Below, one piece after another: positions 8,292 to 16,629 of a stretch of DNA of 64,000 nucleotides. The notes beneath the pieces were generated by a model, which saw only the letters and a program-made list of their open reading frames with translations, was not told where the DNA came from and ran no database searches. Origin of the DNA: Acidimicrobiia bacterium. GTDB lineage: Bacteria > Actinomycetota > Acidimicrobiia > IMCC26256 > PALSA-610. A program made the translations under genes and the position numbers. The stretch is from assembly GCA_026002935.1 (NCBI GenBank), contig BPGH01000001.1, positions 2,900,662 to 2,964,661 of the forward strand. The letters run 5' to 3'. Each line of letters begins with the position of its first letter. Positions within the stretch are counted from its first letter, which is position 1.

Positions 8292-10010
8292 ATGCCGACG
8301 CCCGAATCGCTGACCACCGAGCCGCACCGGGACTTCGACCTCGTCGTCGCGGGCGGCACCTGGCCGTCCGACGTCTCCGGCGAGGTGTTCTTCAGCGCGC
8401 CCGCGATCTCCGGCCGGCTCCCCTACGGGATCTTCGACCTCGGCACGATCGCGCGCCTCTCGCTCACCCCGGGTACCCACGGCGCGCCGCCGGACCGCTT
8501 CGCGTGGCGGGTCCGCGCGATCGGGAACCCGAGCCGCCGCATCTTCGACGCCGACCCCGCGGCCTTCACACCCGGTCCGCTCGGCTACACGTCGCCGTAC
8601 GGCGCGCCCAACGCGTCCAACACCGCGCCGTTGCCCTGGGGCGACCGCCTCTTCACGACGTGGGACGCCGGCCGCCCGGTCGAGATCGATCCCCGGACCC
8701 TCGAGTTCGTCGCCGAGGTCGGCCACATCGACACCTGGGGTGGTCCGTCGATGTTCGGCGATGCCGTCCTGCCCTTCCTCGTCTCGTGCGCGCACCCGGT
8801 CGCCGACCCCGAGCGCGCCGGGCTGTGGACCACCAAGCTCGTGCCCGTCACCACGCCCTCGTTCGGGATGTGCCCGTGCGTCGTGTGGTGGGACCGCGAG
8901 GGGACGAGCGTCAGGTGGTGGCCGCTCGAGGGCATCTCCTTCGGTGGTTCGACCCACACGGTGAGCCAGACCCGCGACTGGGTCGTCCTGTGCGACTCGG
9001 GGAACTTCAAGGTCGACCCGGCCGAGCTGCTCGGCGGCGCGCGCACCGTGACGGTCGACACGGACGCGCCGGTGTGGCTCGTGCGCAAGGACGAGCTCCT
9101 CGCCCTGCCCACCGGGACACCGGTCGCGCCCCGCTGTGCACGCGTGGCGCCGCCGATCGGCCACTTCTACGCGCGCTACGACGACAGCGACGGCATCTCG
9201 GTCGTCTGGGAGGGCATGGACCTCATGGACCTCGGCCTGTACCTCCGGGCGGACGACCTCGACGTCACCGGCGCGCCCGTTCACCCCGCCTCGGTCGGCC
9301 TGTACAACATGGCGATGGCGCCCGAGTCGATCCTCGAGGTCCAGTTCGAGCCGGAAACCGGGAGGGTCCGCGAGCGCGGGCGGTTCCGTGACGCGTGGAC
9401 GTTCAACCTCCAGCTCTCGGCGATGGACTGGAGCACCGAGGGCCTGAGCGCGCCCACGCTGCACCACGTCAGCTACCAGGGCTGCCGGCCGGGCCGGATC
9501 ACGCGACGCGCCGCGGCGCTGTACGAGGGGCGCATCGACGTCGGTGCGGTCTCGGAGGAGACGCCCGGGTACCTCGTGAGCTTCCGACGCCCCGGCATGG
9601 AGCCGGTATGCCGGTGGGAGTACCCGGACACGTCCGAGCTCATCACCTCGCCGGCGTTCGTCCCCCGGGCGCCGGGCACCGACCCGGACGCGAGCAGGTA
9701 CGCGGGCCCCCGACCCGGCGGGCACGACGGCTACGTGGTCCAGCCGGTGCTGAGCGACGCCGGATTCCGCGTCGACCTGTTCGACGCGGGGAACGTGGGC
9801 GCCGGGCCGGTCGCGTCGCTGCGGGGCGCCGGCCACGAGCGGGTCCCGCTGCTGCTGCACTCGGCGTGGATGCCGACCGTGGAGCGGCTCGCCGACGCCG
9901 ACCGCCTCCGGTTCGGTGACGAGCTCGACGACGCGCGGCTCGCGGGGCTCGACGACCGGCAGCGCCGTGTCGTCGCGCGTGTCGCCGCCGAGCTCGACGG
10001 CCGGGGTTGA
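8292..10010 (+). CDS. Second, divergent carotenoid oxygenase family protein
   Basis: This 572-residue protein is a distant member of the carotenoid cleavage oxygenase family. Candidate iron ligands in the expected order are the His residues in SCAHP, GGSTHTVSQ, LHHVSYQ and, near the C-terminus, LLHSAWMP. It is about 90 residues longer than the first homologue (5398-6843) and little alike outside these motifs, so it is not a recent duplicate. It is transcribed away from the Rieske operon across the shared operator pair, suggesting coordinated control. Upstream there is only a weak AGGA. Function as a cleavage enzyme is inferred from the family. Confidence 0.8.
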   Translation: MPTPESLTTEPHRDFDLVVAGGTWPSDVSGEVFFSAPAISGRLPYGIFDLGTIARLSLTPGTHGAPPDRFAWRVRAIGNPSRRIFDADPAAFTPGPLGYTSPYGAPNASNTAPLPWGDRLFTTWDAGRPVEIDPRTLEFVAEVGHIDTWGGPSMFGDAVLPFLVSCAHPVADPERAGLWTTKLVPVTTPSFGMCPCVVWWDREGTSVRWWPLEGISFGGSTHTVSQTRDWVVLCDSGNFKVDPAELLGGARTVTVDTDAPVWLVRKDELLALPTGTPVAPRCARVAPPIGHFYARYDDSDGISVVWEGMDLMDLGLYLRADDLDVTGAPVHPASVGLYNMAMAPESILEVQFEPETGRVRERGRFRDAWTFNLQLSAMDWSTEGLSAPTLHHVSYQGCRPGRITRRAAALYEGRIDVGAVSEETPGYLVSFRRPGMEPVCRWEYPDTSELITSPAFVPRAPGTDPDASRYAGPRPGGHDGYVVQPVLSDAGFRVDLFDAGNVGAGPVASLRGAGHERVPLLLHSAWMPTVERLADADRLRFGDELDDARLAGLDDRQRRVVARVAAELDGRG

Positions 10011-10022
10011 GGGGCATCCCCG

Positions 10023-11012
10023 TCACGAGGGGCGGTCACCCCGCAGGCGCTCGAGCACCTCGGCGCAGGCCGCGCCGTCCGCGAAGGTCGGCGCCCCGGG
10101 CTCGGGGCGGCCCCGCAGCACCGAGTCGCGCACGACCTGCGCGAAGTGCCGCATCGGGAGCGCGTGCCGGTCGCCGCGGCCCTCGGGGCCGTCGCCGGTG
10201 CCGGGGACCGGCACCTCCTCGCGCGACCCGTCCGGGCGCCGCAGCGTGATCCGCTCGTCGGCCACGACCTCGATCACGCCCTCGCCGCCCACCACGGTCA
10301 GGCGCGGCGGCAGCGCCGCAGTCGACGCGAAGGAGCTGTCGATGGTGACCGTCGCGCCCTGCGCGAGGCGCAGCACCGCGCTCAGCCCGTCCTCGGCCGT
10401 GCAGGCGCGCACCACGCCGTCGCGGCCGGGACGCGCGGACACCACGGTGCGGGGGAAGCCCACGGCGTCGGCGATCTCCCCGAACACGAACCGGATCGTG
10501 TCCACCGCGTGCGACGCCCAGGCCCCGATCCACCCGCCGCCACGCGCGCGGTCGAACAGCCAGCCGTGGGGCCGCAGCGGGACACGCGCACCCGCGCTGA
10601 GGTGCGTCCACGACACGTGCTCGACGGGCCCCACGAGCCCCGCCCCGACTAGCTCGCGCAGCACGCGACGGGCCGGGTGGTACCGGAACTCGAAGTCGAC
10701 GAGGTGGACCGCACCGGCCGCCTCGGCCTCGGCGAGCAGCGCACGCGCCTCGCGTGCGGTGGTCCCGAAGGGCTTCTCGCACAGCACGGCCTTGCCGTTC
10801 GCGAGCGCCGCGCGCACGTGGGCGGCGTGCAGGAACGGGGGCGACTGGATGCTGACGAGGTCGACGTCGTCACGGCGGACGAGACGCGCGACCGCGTCGG
10901 CGTCGCGCGCCGAGACGACGTCCGCGACCGCACACCCCTCGGTGCCGGCGAACACGGGCGCGACGACCCGGGCGCCGAACCCGGTGCCGATCACCCCGAC
11001 GCGGACGGTCAC
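10023..11012 (-). CDS. Gfo/Idh/MocA family NAD(P)-dependent oxidoreductase
   Basis: A 329-residue oxidoreductase with an N-terminal Rossmann fold (VGVIGTGFGARVV) and the family EKP motif (LCEKPFGT, about residue 92). The catalytic-region residues HLVDFEFRYHP and GGGWIGAWASHAVD match the substrate domain of sugar and inositol dehydrogenases of this family. The GTG at 11012 lies 15 bases after the stop of the membrane-protein gene, so the two are co-transcribed with the upstream GH4 gene. Context suggests sugar or polyol oxidation; the exact substrate is unknown. Confidence 0.88.
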   Translation of the reverse strand: MTVRVGVIGTGFGARVVAPVFAGTEGCAVADVVSARDADAVARLVRRDDVDLVSIQSPPFLHAAHVRAALANGKAVLCEKPFGTTAREARALLAEAEAAGAVHLVDFEFRYHPARRVLRELVGAGLVGPVEHVSWTHLSAGARVPLRPHGWLFDRARGGGWIGAWASHAVDTIRFVFGEIADAVGFPRTVVSARPGRDGVVRACTAEDGLSAVLRLAQGATVTIDSSFASTAALPPRLTVVGGEGVIEVVADERITLRRPDGSREEVPVPGTGDGPEGRGDRHALPMRHFAQVVRDSVLRGRPEPGAPTFADGAACAEVLERLRGDRPS

Positions 11013-11026
11013 GCGCCCCGGCCCCG

Positions 11027-11683
11027 TTACTCGCCGAGCACGTCGGGCGCGGCGTCGGAGACGGGCAGGTGGAACCGCCGCAACGCGAGGTGGGTGAGCG
11101 GCCCGATCGCGAACGCGATCACGACGGTGCCGACGCCGACGGTGCCACCGAGTGCGAAGCCGACGGCCAGCACGCTCAGCTCCATGACGGTGCGGACCGC
11201 CCACACCCGGTGCCCGCGCGCCGCGATCGCGGTCATGAGGCCGTCGCGCGGGCCCGGACCGAGCCCGGCGCCGATGTAGAGCCCGGCGCCGACCCCGAAG
11301 CCGACCACCGAGGCGACGAGGAGCGCGATGCGGCCCGCCAGCGGCTCGGGCCGCGGCACGAGCCACAGCCCGAGGTCGGCGACCGCGCCGACCGAGAGCG
11401 TGTTCAGGAGCGTGCCGATGCCCGCCCGCTGCCGCAAGGGGATCCACGCCACGAGCACCGCCACGCCGACGAGCACCACCACCGTGCCGAGCGACAGCCC
11501 CGTCGCGCGCGCGATGCCCTGGTGGAGGACGTCCCACGGTGAGACGCCCAGGTCGGCGCGCACGGAGAGCGCGACGGAGGTACCCAGCACGACGAGGCCG
11601 AGCGCGAGCGGCGGCAGCCGGCGCGCCAGCTCGGCGCGCGACGGGAACGCCAGCACCTCCGAGTAGCGACCGTCGCCGCTCAT
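11027..11683 (-). CDS. YczE/YitT-like integral membrane protein
   Basis: 218 residues with about five or six hydrophobic helices (for example LALGLVVLGTSVALSV and GTVVVLVGVAVLVAWIPL). The motif LGVSPWDVLHQGI and the Gly-rich LYIGAGLGPGPRDGLMTAI are characteristic of the YczE membrane family (COG2364), whose function is not established. The start overlaps the GH4 stop (ATGA, 11680-11683), indicating translational coupling. A transport role beside glycosidase and dehydrogenase genes is plausible but is inference. Confidence 0.8.
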   Translation of the reverse strand: MSGDGRYSEVLAFPSRAELARRLPPLALGLVVLGTSVALSVRADLGVSPWDVLHQGIARATGLSLGTVVVLVGVAVLVAWIPLRQRAGIGTLLNTLSVGAVADLGLWLVPRPEPLAGRIALLVASVVGFGVGAGLYIGAGLGPGPRDGLMTAIAARGHRVWAVRTVMELSVLAVGFALGGTVGVGTVVIAFAIGPLTHLALRRFHLPVSDAAPDVLGE

Positions 11684-13047
11684 GCGAACTGCGGGAGCCA
11701 CGGCGCGGTCGCACGGAGCAGGTCGTCGGTCATCTGCACCAGGCGGTCGAGGTCGAGGCGTCCGGCGAGCGGGTCGAGCAGCATCGCCTCCACCACCCGG
11801 TCCCGGTCGCCCGAGAGCGCCGCGTCCACGGTCGCCTCCTGCGAGGCCACCACACGCCGGAGCCACTCGGCCGGTGTGGCGGGCAGTCGCGGCCGGTCGC
11901 GGCCGACGAGCGCACGGCCGCGCGTCGTGCACATCGCCTCCACGACGGCACCGGGCGGCACGTCGGGGACCTGCCCCTCGTTCGGTACGTTGCAGGGGAA
12001 CGTCCTCGCCCGCCCCCGCTCGAACGCGTCGATCAGCGGCGCCACGATCTCGCCCGAGGGCTCGGCCGGCACCGCGTCGAGCGCGCGGAGCCGGTCGAAC
12101 TCGGCCCGGTGGAAGCGCAGCCAGTCCTCGCGCTCGGCGATCGTCGTCAACCGGACACCCCAGCGATCCCCCCAACCCGACTCCTCGGTGAGGAACCCGG
12201 GGAAGAACTCGACCAGGTGGCGGTCGCCGGCGGCGGGAAGGACACCGAAGCGTTCGAAGAGCGCGAGCTTCACCCGGTTCGCGCCGAGCAGGTCCCGCTT
12301 GCGCAACCGCGGCCACCCCCGCGCCGTGGGACCCCCGCCGGCCGGGGGCGGCACCGGCTCCTCGCCGGCGCGCGCCGCGTCGGCCAGCAGCGCCCGCAGC
12401 AGGTCGAAGCCGTCGGCGCCGCCCGCGTCGATCGCGGTCACGAACGGCAGGTGATTGACCCCCGAGACGGTCAGGTCGATCGCGCGGAAGTCGACCCCGA
12501 GGAGCTGTGAGAGCGTGAGGCGCGTCAGCGTCACCTCGTGGCAGAGCCCAACCGTGCGGATCGACGTGCAGCGCGTCAACGCGCGGCACAGCGTCGTCAT
12601 CGGGTTCGTGATGTTGAGGAGCCACGCGTCGGGGCACAGCTCCTCCATGTCGGCGGCGATCCCCAGCAACACCGGGATGTTGCGCAGCGCGCGCGAGATG
12701 CCGCCCGGCCCCACCGTGTCGCCCACGGACTGGCGGATGCCGTGGCGGGCGGGGACCTCCAGGTCGTGGCGCATGCTCGCGAACCCGCCCGTCGAGATCG
12801 TGACCACCACGTAGTCGGCGCCGGCGAGCGCGACGCGCTGGTCGGTCGTCGACTCGAACCGCATCCCGGTCCCGGCGAGCGCCGCCAGGCGCCGCCCGAG
12901 CGCCTCCATCCCCGGCAGCGGCCCGGGATCGACGTCCTCGAGCACGACCTCCGCGCGCGCGAGCGACGGCGTGTTGACGAGGTCCACCAGCAGCTTCGGG
13001 ACCCACTGGTAGCTGCCCCCGCCGATCACGACGATCCGAGGTGCCAC
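11680..13047 (-). CDS. Glycoside hydrolase family 4 protein (6-phospho-glucosidase/alpha-galactosidase type)
   Basis: This 455-residue GH4 enzyme belongs to the family that uses NAD+ and Mn2+ to cleave glycosides by oxidation at C3. Visible are the dinucleotide fold (VVIGGGSYQWVP), LNITNPM, and the metal-site Cys and His in GLCHE and SGVNH. Whether it acts on 6-phospho-beta-glucosides, alpha-galactosides or glucuronides cannot be decided. It begins at a GTG with no Shine-Dalgarno. TAGGCT lies 8 bases upstream, so the mRNA is probably leaderless. It heads the operon with the YczE-like and MocA-like genes. No PTS or ABC sugar importer is visible nearby. Confidence 0.88.
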   Translation of the reverse strand: MAPRIVVIGGGSYQWVPKLLVDLVNTPSLARAEVVLEDVDPGPLPGMEALGRRLAALAGTGMRFESTTDQRVALAGADYVVVTISTGGFASMRHDLEVPARHGIRQSVGDTVGPGGISRALRNIPVLLGIAADMEELCPDAWLLNITNPMTTLCRALTRCTSIRTVGLCHEVTLTRLTLSQLLGVDFRAIDLTVSGVNHLPFVTAIDAGGADGFDLLRALLADAARAGEEPVPPPAGGGPTARGWPRLRKRDLLGANRVKLALFERFGVLPAAGDRHLVEFFPGFLTEESGWGDRWGVRLTTIAEREDWLRFHRAEFDRLRALDAVPAEPSGEIVAPLIDAFERGRARTFPCNVPNEGQVPDVPPGAVVEAMCTTRGRALVGRDRPRLPATPAEWLRRVVASQEATVDAALSGDRDRVVEAMLLDPLAGRLDLDRLVQMTDDLLRATAPWLPQFA

Positions 13048-13055
13048 GGGCGGCG

Positions 13056-13061
13056 AGCCTA
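13056..13061 (-). promoter_or_regulatory. -10 box (TAGGCT) for the GH4 operon
   Basis: TAGGCT on the minus strand lies 8 bases ahead of the GTG of the GH4 gene, placing the transcription start at the start codon. No clear -35 is seen. Confidence 0.5.
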
Positions 13062-13131
13062 CGGGCACCGGGCGTACCCGCCGCGGTCCCGGCGCGGCCC
13101 CCGGGTGGGCGCGGCGCGGGGCGCCGGCCGG

Positions 13132-13153
13132 GCGCCATTGTGCACAATGGCGC
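13132..13153. promoter_or_regulatory. 22-bp perfect palindrome, probable repressor operator
   Basis: The sequence is a perfect inverted repeat with core ATTGTGCACAAT. It ends one base before the ATG of the PlsY homologue at 13155, so it covers the ribosome-binding region and probably the transcription start. A TTGTGCACAA core is compatible with GntR- or MarR-type regulators. An mRNA hairpin is the alternative reading. Confidence 0.7.
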
Positions 13154-13154
13154 G

Positions 13155-13757
13155 ATGCACGCGATGGTCGCGTCCATCGTGGCGTTCTGGTGCGGGGCCG
13201 TGCCGTTCGCGCAGATGATGGCGCGGTGGCGGGCCGGGGTGGACCTGCGCCGCGTCGGGACCGGGACCGTCTCGGGGACCGGGCTGTACCGGGTCGCGGG
13301 CTTCGGGCCGCTCGCGGTCGCCGGGGTGTGCGACGTCGCGAAGGGGACCGTCGGGCCGCTCGTCGCCGGCGACCGGCCGGCGCTCGCCGCGGTGTGCGGG
13401 GGCCTCGCGGTCGCGGGCCACAACTGGTCGCCGTTCCTCCGGGGTGCGGGCGGGCGTGGCATCTCCCCCGCGCTCGGCGCGCTGGGCGTCGTCGCGTGGC
13501 CCGGCGCGGCGGTGCTCCTGCTGGGGCTCGCGGTCGGACGCGCCCTGCACGCCACCGCACTGGTCTCGTTCCTCGCCGACCTCGCGCTCGTGCCGGTGAC
13601 CGCGCTCACGCACGGCGCGGCCGGGGCGCTCGCCGGCGCGTGCGTCGCGGTGCCGATGCTCGTGAAGCGGGTGCTCGGCAACGCGCCGCCCGCGGTGCGG
13701 GGGCCCCGGACGTACCTGCACCGCCTCGTGTTCGACCACGACCCGGTCGCCGGATGA
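13155..13757 (+). CDS. plsY: PlsY-like glycerol-3-phosphate acyltransferase (acyl-phosphate dependent)
   Basis: This 200-residue membrane protein has the three PlsY motif regions: RRVGTGTVSGTGLYRV (normally GSGNxGATN), CDVAKG (DxxKG) and GHNWSPFLRGAGGRG (GHxx...GGKG). PlsY transfers an acyl group from acyl-phosphate to glycerol-3-phosphate at the membrane, the first step of phospholipid synthesis. Motif 1 deviates (GTGTVSGTGLY), so it may be a paralogue with altered substrate rather than the housekeeping enzyme. The ATG at 13155 directly follows the 22-bp palindrome. Its stop overlaps the MFS start (ATGA). Confidence 0.8.
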   Translation: MHAMVASIVAFWCGAVPFAQMMARWRAGVDLRRVGTGTVSGTGLYRVAGFGPLAVAGVCDVAKGTVGPLVAGDRPALAAVCGGLAVAGHNWSPFLRGAGGRGISPALGALGVVAWPGAAVLLLGLAVGRALHATALVSFLADLALVPVTALTHGAAGALAGACVAVPMLVKRVLGNAPPAVRGPRTYLHRLVFDHDPVAG

Positions 13758-15031
13758 CCGCGCCCGGCGGGCGGCGGAACGGCAGCAGCTTCGGTGTGCT
13801 CCTGCGCCGACGCGGCTTCCGGACGCTGCTCGCCGGCCAGACGATCTCGTCACTCGGCGACTGGACCGGGACCGTCGCGTTCATGGCCCTCGTGCTCGAC
13901 CGCTCCGGGTCGTCGACCGCCGTCGGCGGCATCCTCGCGCTGCGCCTGCTCCCCGGGGCCGTCGGCGGTCCGCTCGCCGCGCGCGCCGCGTCGCGCTGGG
14001 ACCGGCGGCGGACGATGGTCTCGATGGACCTCACGCGTGCGGGGATGGTCGCCCTCGTGCCGCTCGTCGAGCAGCTCTGGTGGATCTACCTGTGGGCGTT
14101 CTGCCTGGAGGTCGCGAGCCTCGTGTTCCTGCCGGCGCGCGACGCCTCGATCGCCGACCTGGTCGAGCCCGAGGACCTGCCGCTGGCCAACGGCCTGGTG
14201 CTCGGCACCTCCTACGGCACGATCCCCCTCGGCGCGGCGCTGTTCGCGACGGTCGCCGCCCTCCCCGCGAGCGACGTCCTCGGGCGCACCTACGCACTGG
14301 TGTTCCTCGTCGACGCCGCCTCGTTCCTGTGGTCGGCGGCGCTCGTCGCCCGCCTCACCCACCTCGCGCGCGCGGCAGGGACGCGCGGGGGCGGCGGGGC
14401 CGCCGCCGGCGAACTGCGGTTCCGGGCCGCGTTCAGGATCCCGCTCGTGCAGGCCGTGATGCCGGCGACGGTCGCGGTGGCCGGCGGGCTGGGCGCGCTG
14501 TTCTCGCTCGGGATCGTGTTCGTCCGCGAGGTGCTCGGCGCGACCGACACCGAGTTCGGGGTCCTGATCGCGCTCTTCGGCATCGGCGCGGTCACCGGCC
14601 TGCAGCTCCTGCGCACGGCCGGGGACCTCGACGGCCTCGCCGCGACCCGCGCCGGGCTCGTCGTGCTGGGCGCCGTCGTCGCCGGCTTCAGCCTGGCCCC
14701 CGCCGTGTGGATCGCGTACCTCGGTGCGGTGGCGTTCGGCGCGGCCGCGACGTGGACGCTCGCGTCCGGGATGGGGACGCTCCAGTCGCGCCTCGAGGGC
14801 GCGGAACGGGTGCTCGCCTTCTCCGCCTTCCACGTCGTCGTGCGCCTCGCGCTCGCCCTCTCGGCCATCGGCGCCGGGCTCGCGGGCGAGCTGCTCGGCG
14901 ACGTCCGCTGGCCGATCCTCGGGACCCTCGAACCGGCCCGCGTCGTGTTGTTGTGCTCCGGCACACTGGTGGTGCTCAGCGCAGGAAGGGTCCGTGGGCA
15001 CGAGCCCGCGGCCGGGGAGGAGCCGGCGTGA
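13754..15031 (+). CDS. MFS transporter
   Basis: 425 residues with about 12 hydrophobic helices and the MFS loop motif RWDRRRTMVSMDLTRAG between helices 2 and 3. It resembles the MFS_3 (enterobactin-exporter-like) group, which also includes lysophospholipid flippases. Start and stop codons overlap those of the PlsY-like gene (ATGA, 13754-13757) and the DegV gene (GTGA, 15028-15031). In this setting lipid or lysolipid movement is an attractive but unproven substrate guess. Confidence 0.85.
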   Translation: MTAPGGRRNGSSFGVLLRRRGFRTLLAGQTISSLGDWTGTVAFMALVLDRSGSSTAVGGILALRLLPGAVGGPLAARAASRWDRRRTMVSMDLTRAGMVALVPLVEQLWWIYLWAFCLEVASLVFLPARDASIADLVEPEDLPLANGLVLGTSYGTIPLGAALFATVAALPASDVLGRTYALVFLVDAASFLWSAALVARLTHLARAAGTRGGGGAAAGELRFRAAFRIPLVQAVMPATVAVAGGLGALFSLGIVFVREVLGATDTEFGVLIALFGIGAVTGLQLLRTAGDLDGLAATRAGLVVLGAVVAGFSLAPAVWIAYLGAVAFGAAATWTLASGMGTLQSRLEGAERVLAFSAFHVVVRLALALSAIGAGLAGELLGDVRWPILGTLEPARVVLLCSGTLVVLSAGRVRGHEPAAGEEPA

Positions 15032-15879
15032 GCGTCGCCATCGTGACCGACAGCGCCGCGGCGCTCCCCCGCGAGATCGTCGACCGCCACGGCATCACCG
15101 TCGTGCCGATGTGGGTGACGGTCGACGGCCGGTCCGTGCACGAGGACGAGATCCCGCTCGCCGAGCTCCTCGCGCACCGGGACGTGAAGACCTCGGGCCC
15201 GACGCCGGGCGAGTTCGAGGCCGCGATCACGGCCGCGGCGCGCCGCGGTGCCGACGCCGTGTGCGTGCTCACGATCGCGGCGACGATGAGCAGCACCCAC
15301 GAGTCGGCGGTGCTCGGCGCGCGCGCGGCCGGCTGCGAGGTACGGGTCGTCGACACGCGGACCGCCGCCGGGGCGCAGGCGCTCGTCGTCCTCGCGGCGG
15401 CCCGGGCGGCCGCCGACGGCGCGCCGCTCGACCGGGTCGAGGCGGCGGCACTCGCCGCGGTCGGGCAGGTACGGCTCGTCGCGTCGGTCCCGGACCTCGA
15501 CCACCTCGTCCGCAGCGGGAGGGTGCCCGGCCTGGCGGGGCGCGCCGGGCGCGCGCTCGGCCTCGCGCCACTGTTCGAGTTCCGCGACGGCGCGGCGCAC
15601 GTGCTCCGACCCGCGCGGGGCACGACCGCGGCACTGGACCGCATGGTGGCGCGCTGCCGCCGGGACGCGCCCCCCGGCGCCGCGCTGCAGGTCGCCGCGC
15701 TCCACGCGCGGGCGCCGGAGCAGGCGGAGGCGCTCCTGACGCGGGTGCGCGCCGTGGCCGAGCCGGAGGTCGCGTTCGTGGCGTCGTTCGGGCTCGTGAT
15801 GATCGTGCACACCGGTCCGGGACTGGTCGGGCTCGCCTGGCGGTGGGTGCCGGCCGCTGGGGACGGGCGGGCGGCGTGA
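15028..15879 (+). CDS. DegV family fatty-acid-binding protein
   Basis: 283 residues of the DegV/FakB family, which bind a fatty acid and present it to the kinase FakA for conversion to acyl-phosphate. Features are the opening VAIVTDSAAALP, the TSGPTPGEF motif (about 56), TIAATMSSTH and the C-terminal VHTGPGLVG. The GTG start overlaps the MFS stop and has GGGGAGG upstream. Acyl-phosphate is the co-substrate of PlsY, so pairing with the PlsY homologue is biochemically meaningful. No FakA kinase gene is in the window. Confidence 0.9.
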   Translation: MSVAIVTDSAAALPREIVDRHGITVVPMWVTVDGRSVHEDEIPLAELLAHRDVKTSGPTPGEFEAAITAAARRGADAVCVLTIAATMSSTHESAVLGARAAGCEVRVVDTRTAAGAQALVVLAAARAAADGAPLDRVEAAALAAVGQVRLVASVPDLDHLVRSGRVPGLAGRAGRALGLAPLFEFRDGAAHVLRPARGTTAALDRMVARCRRDAPPGAALQVAALHARAPEQAEALLTRVRAVAEPEVAFVASFGLVMIVHTGPGLVGLAWRWVPAAGDGRAA

Positions 15880-15882
15880 CCC

Positions 15883-16629
15883 TCAGCGGCTGACCGCACG
15901 CGCGGCCAGCACCCACTCCACGGACTCCGCGATCGTGCCGAGCGCGCTCGGACCGAAGGCGTGCCCGAGGTCGGCGACGACGGCGAGCCGCTTCGGCCCG
16001 GGCGCCGCGTCGTGCAGCAGCGCCGAGTCGTGCACCGGCACGAAGCGGTCCTGTGCGCCGTGCACGAAGACGGTCGGGACCGCGAGCCGTGGCGCGAGCG
16101 CCAGCGGCGGCGGCGGGTTGGTCCAGCGGGCCGCGACGCGCACCCCGGCGAGGTGCTCGACGAGGCGGCGGCCGACCGGGGTGCGCGTCATCGCCGCGGC
16201 GAGCACGCCGCGCGGGTTGCGCGGGACGCGCCACCGGGCCGGGCACGACACCGCGACGAGCCCCGCGAGCCCGCTGTCGGTGACGGCGTAGCGGAGCGCG
16301 GCGATCGCGCCCATCGACGCGCCGACGATCACGACCCGCGGGGTCCGCTCGCGTGCGTACGCCACCGCCGCCTCGACGTCGTGGCGTTCGTGGTCGCCGA
16401 GCGTCGATTCACCGTCCGAGGAGCCGTGACCGCGCGCGTCGTAGGTGAGGACGTCGTACCCGAGGGCGTGGAGCGTCCCGGCCAGCTCGCCGACGTGGGG
16501 ACAGCTCGCCGACGCCGTGAAGCCGTGCACGACGACGACGGTGGCGACCGGGTCGGCGGCGAGGAGCCCCCGCACCGACAGGCGCAGCCCGTCGCCCGTG
16601 ACGAGCGTCGTCGCGAACCGCTGCGTCAT
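15883..16629 (-). CDS. Alpha/beta hydrolase
   Basis: 248 residues with the alpha/beta-hydrolase fold: VVVHGFTAS oxyanion region (about 34), nucleophile elbow GASMG (Ser about 109), acid Asp in HGAQDRFVP, and catalytic His in ADLGHAFG. The TYDARGHGSS motif fits lysophospholipase/esterase-like members. The ATG overlaps the stop of the upstream membrane-protein gene (ATGA, 16626-16629), so the two are co-translated. It is convergent with the degV gene with 3 bases between. The substrate is unknown; lipid turnover would suit the neighbourhood. Confidence 0.85.
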   Translation of the reverse strand: MTQRFATTLVTGDGLRLSVRGLLAADPVATVVVVHGFTASASCPHVGELAGTLHALGYDVLTYDARGHGSSDGESTLGDHERHDVEAAVAYARERTPRVVIVGASMGAIAALRYAVTDSGLAGLVAVSCPARWRVPRNPRGVLAAAMTRTPVGRRLVEHLAGVRVAARWTNPPPPLALAPRLAVPTVFVHGAQDRFVPVHDSALLHDAAPGPKRLAVVADLGHAFGPSALGTIAESVEWVLAARAVSR

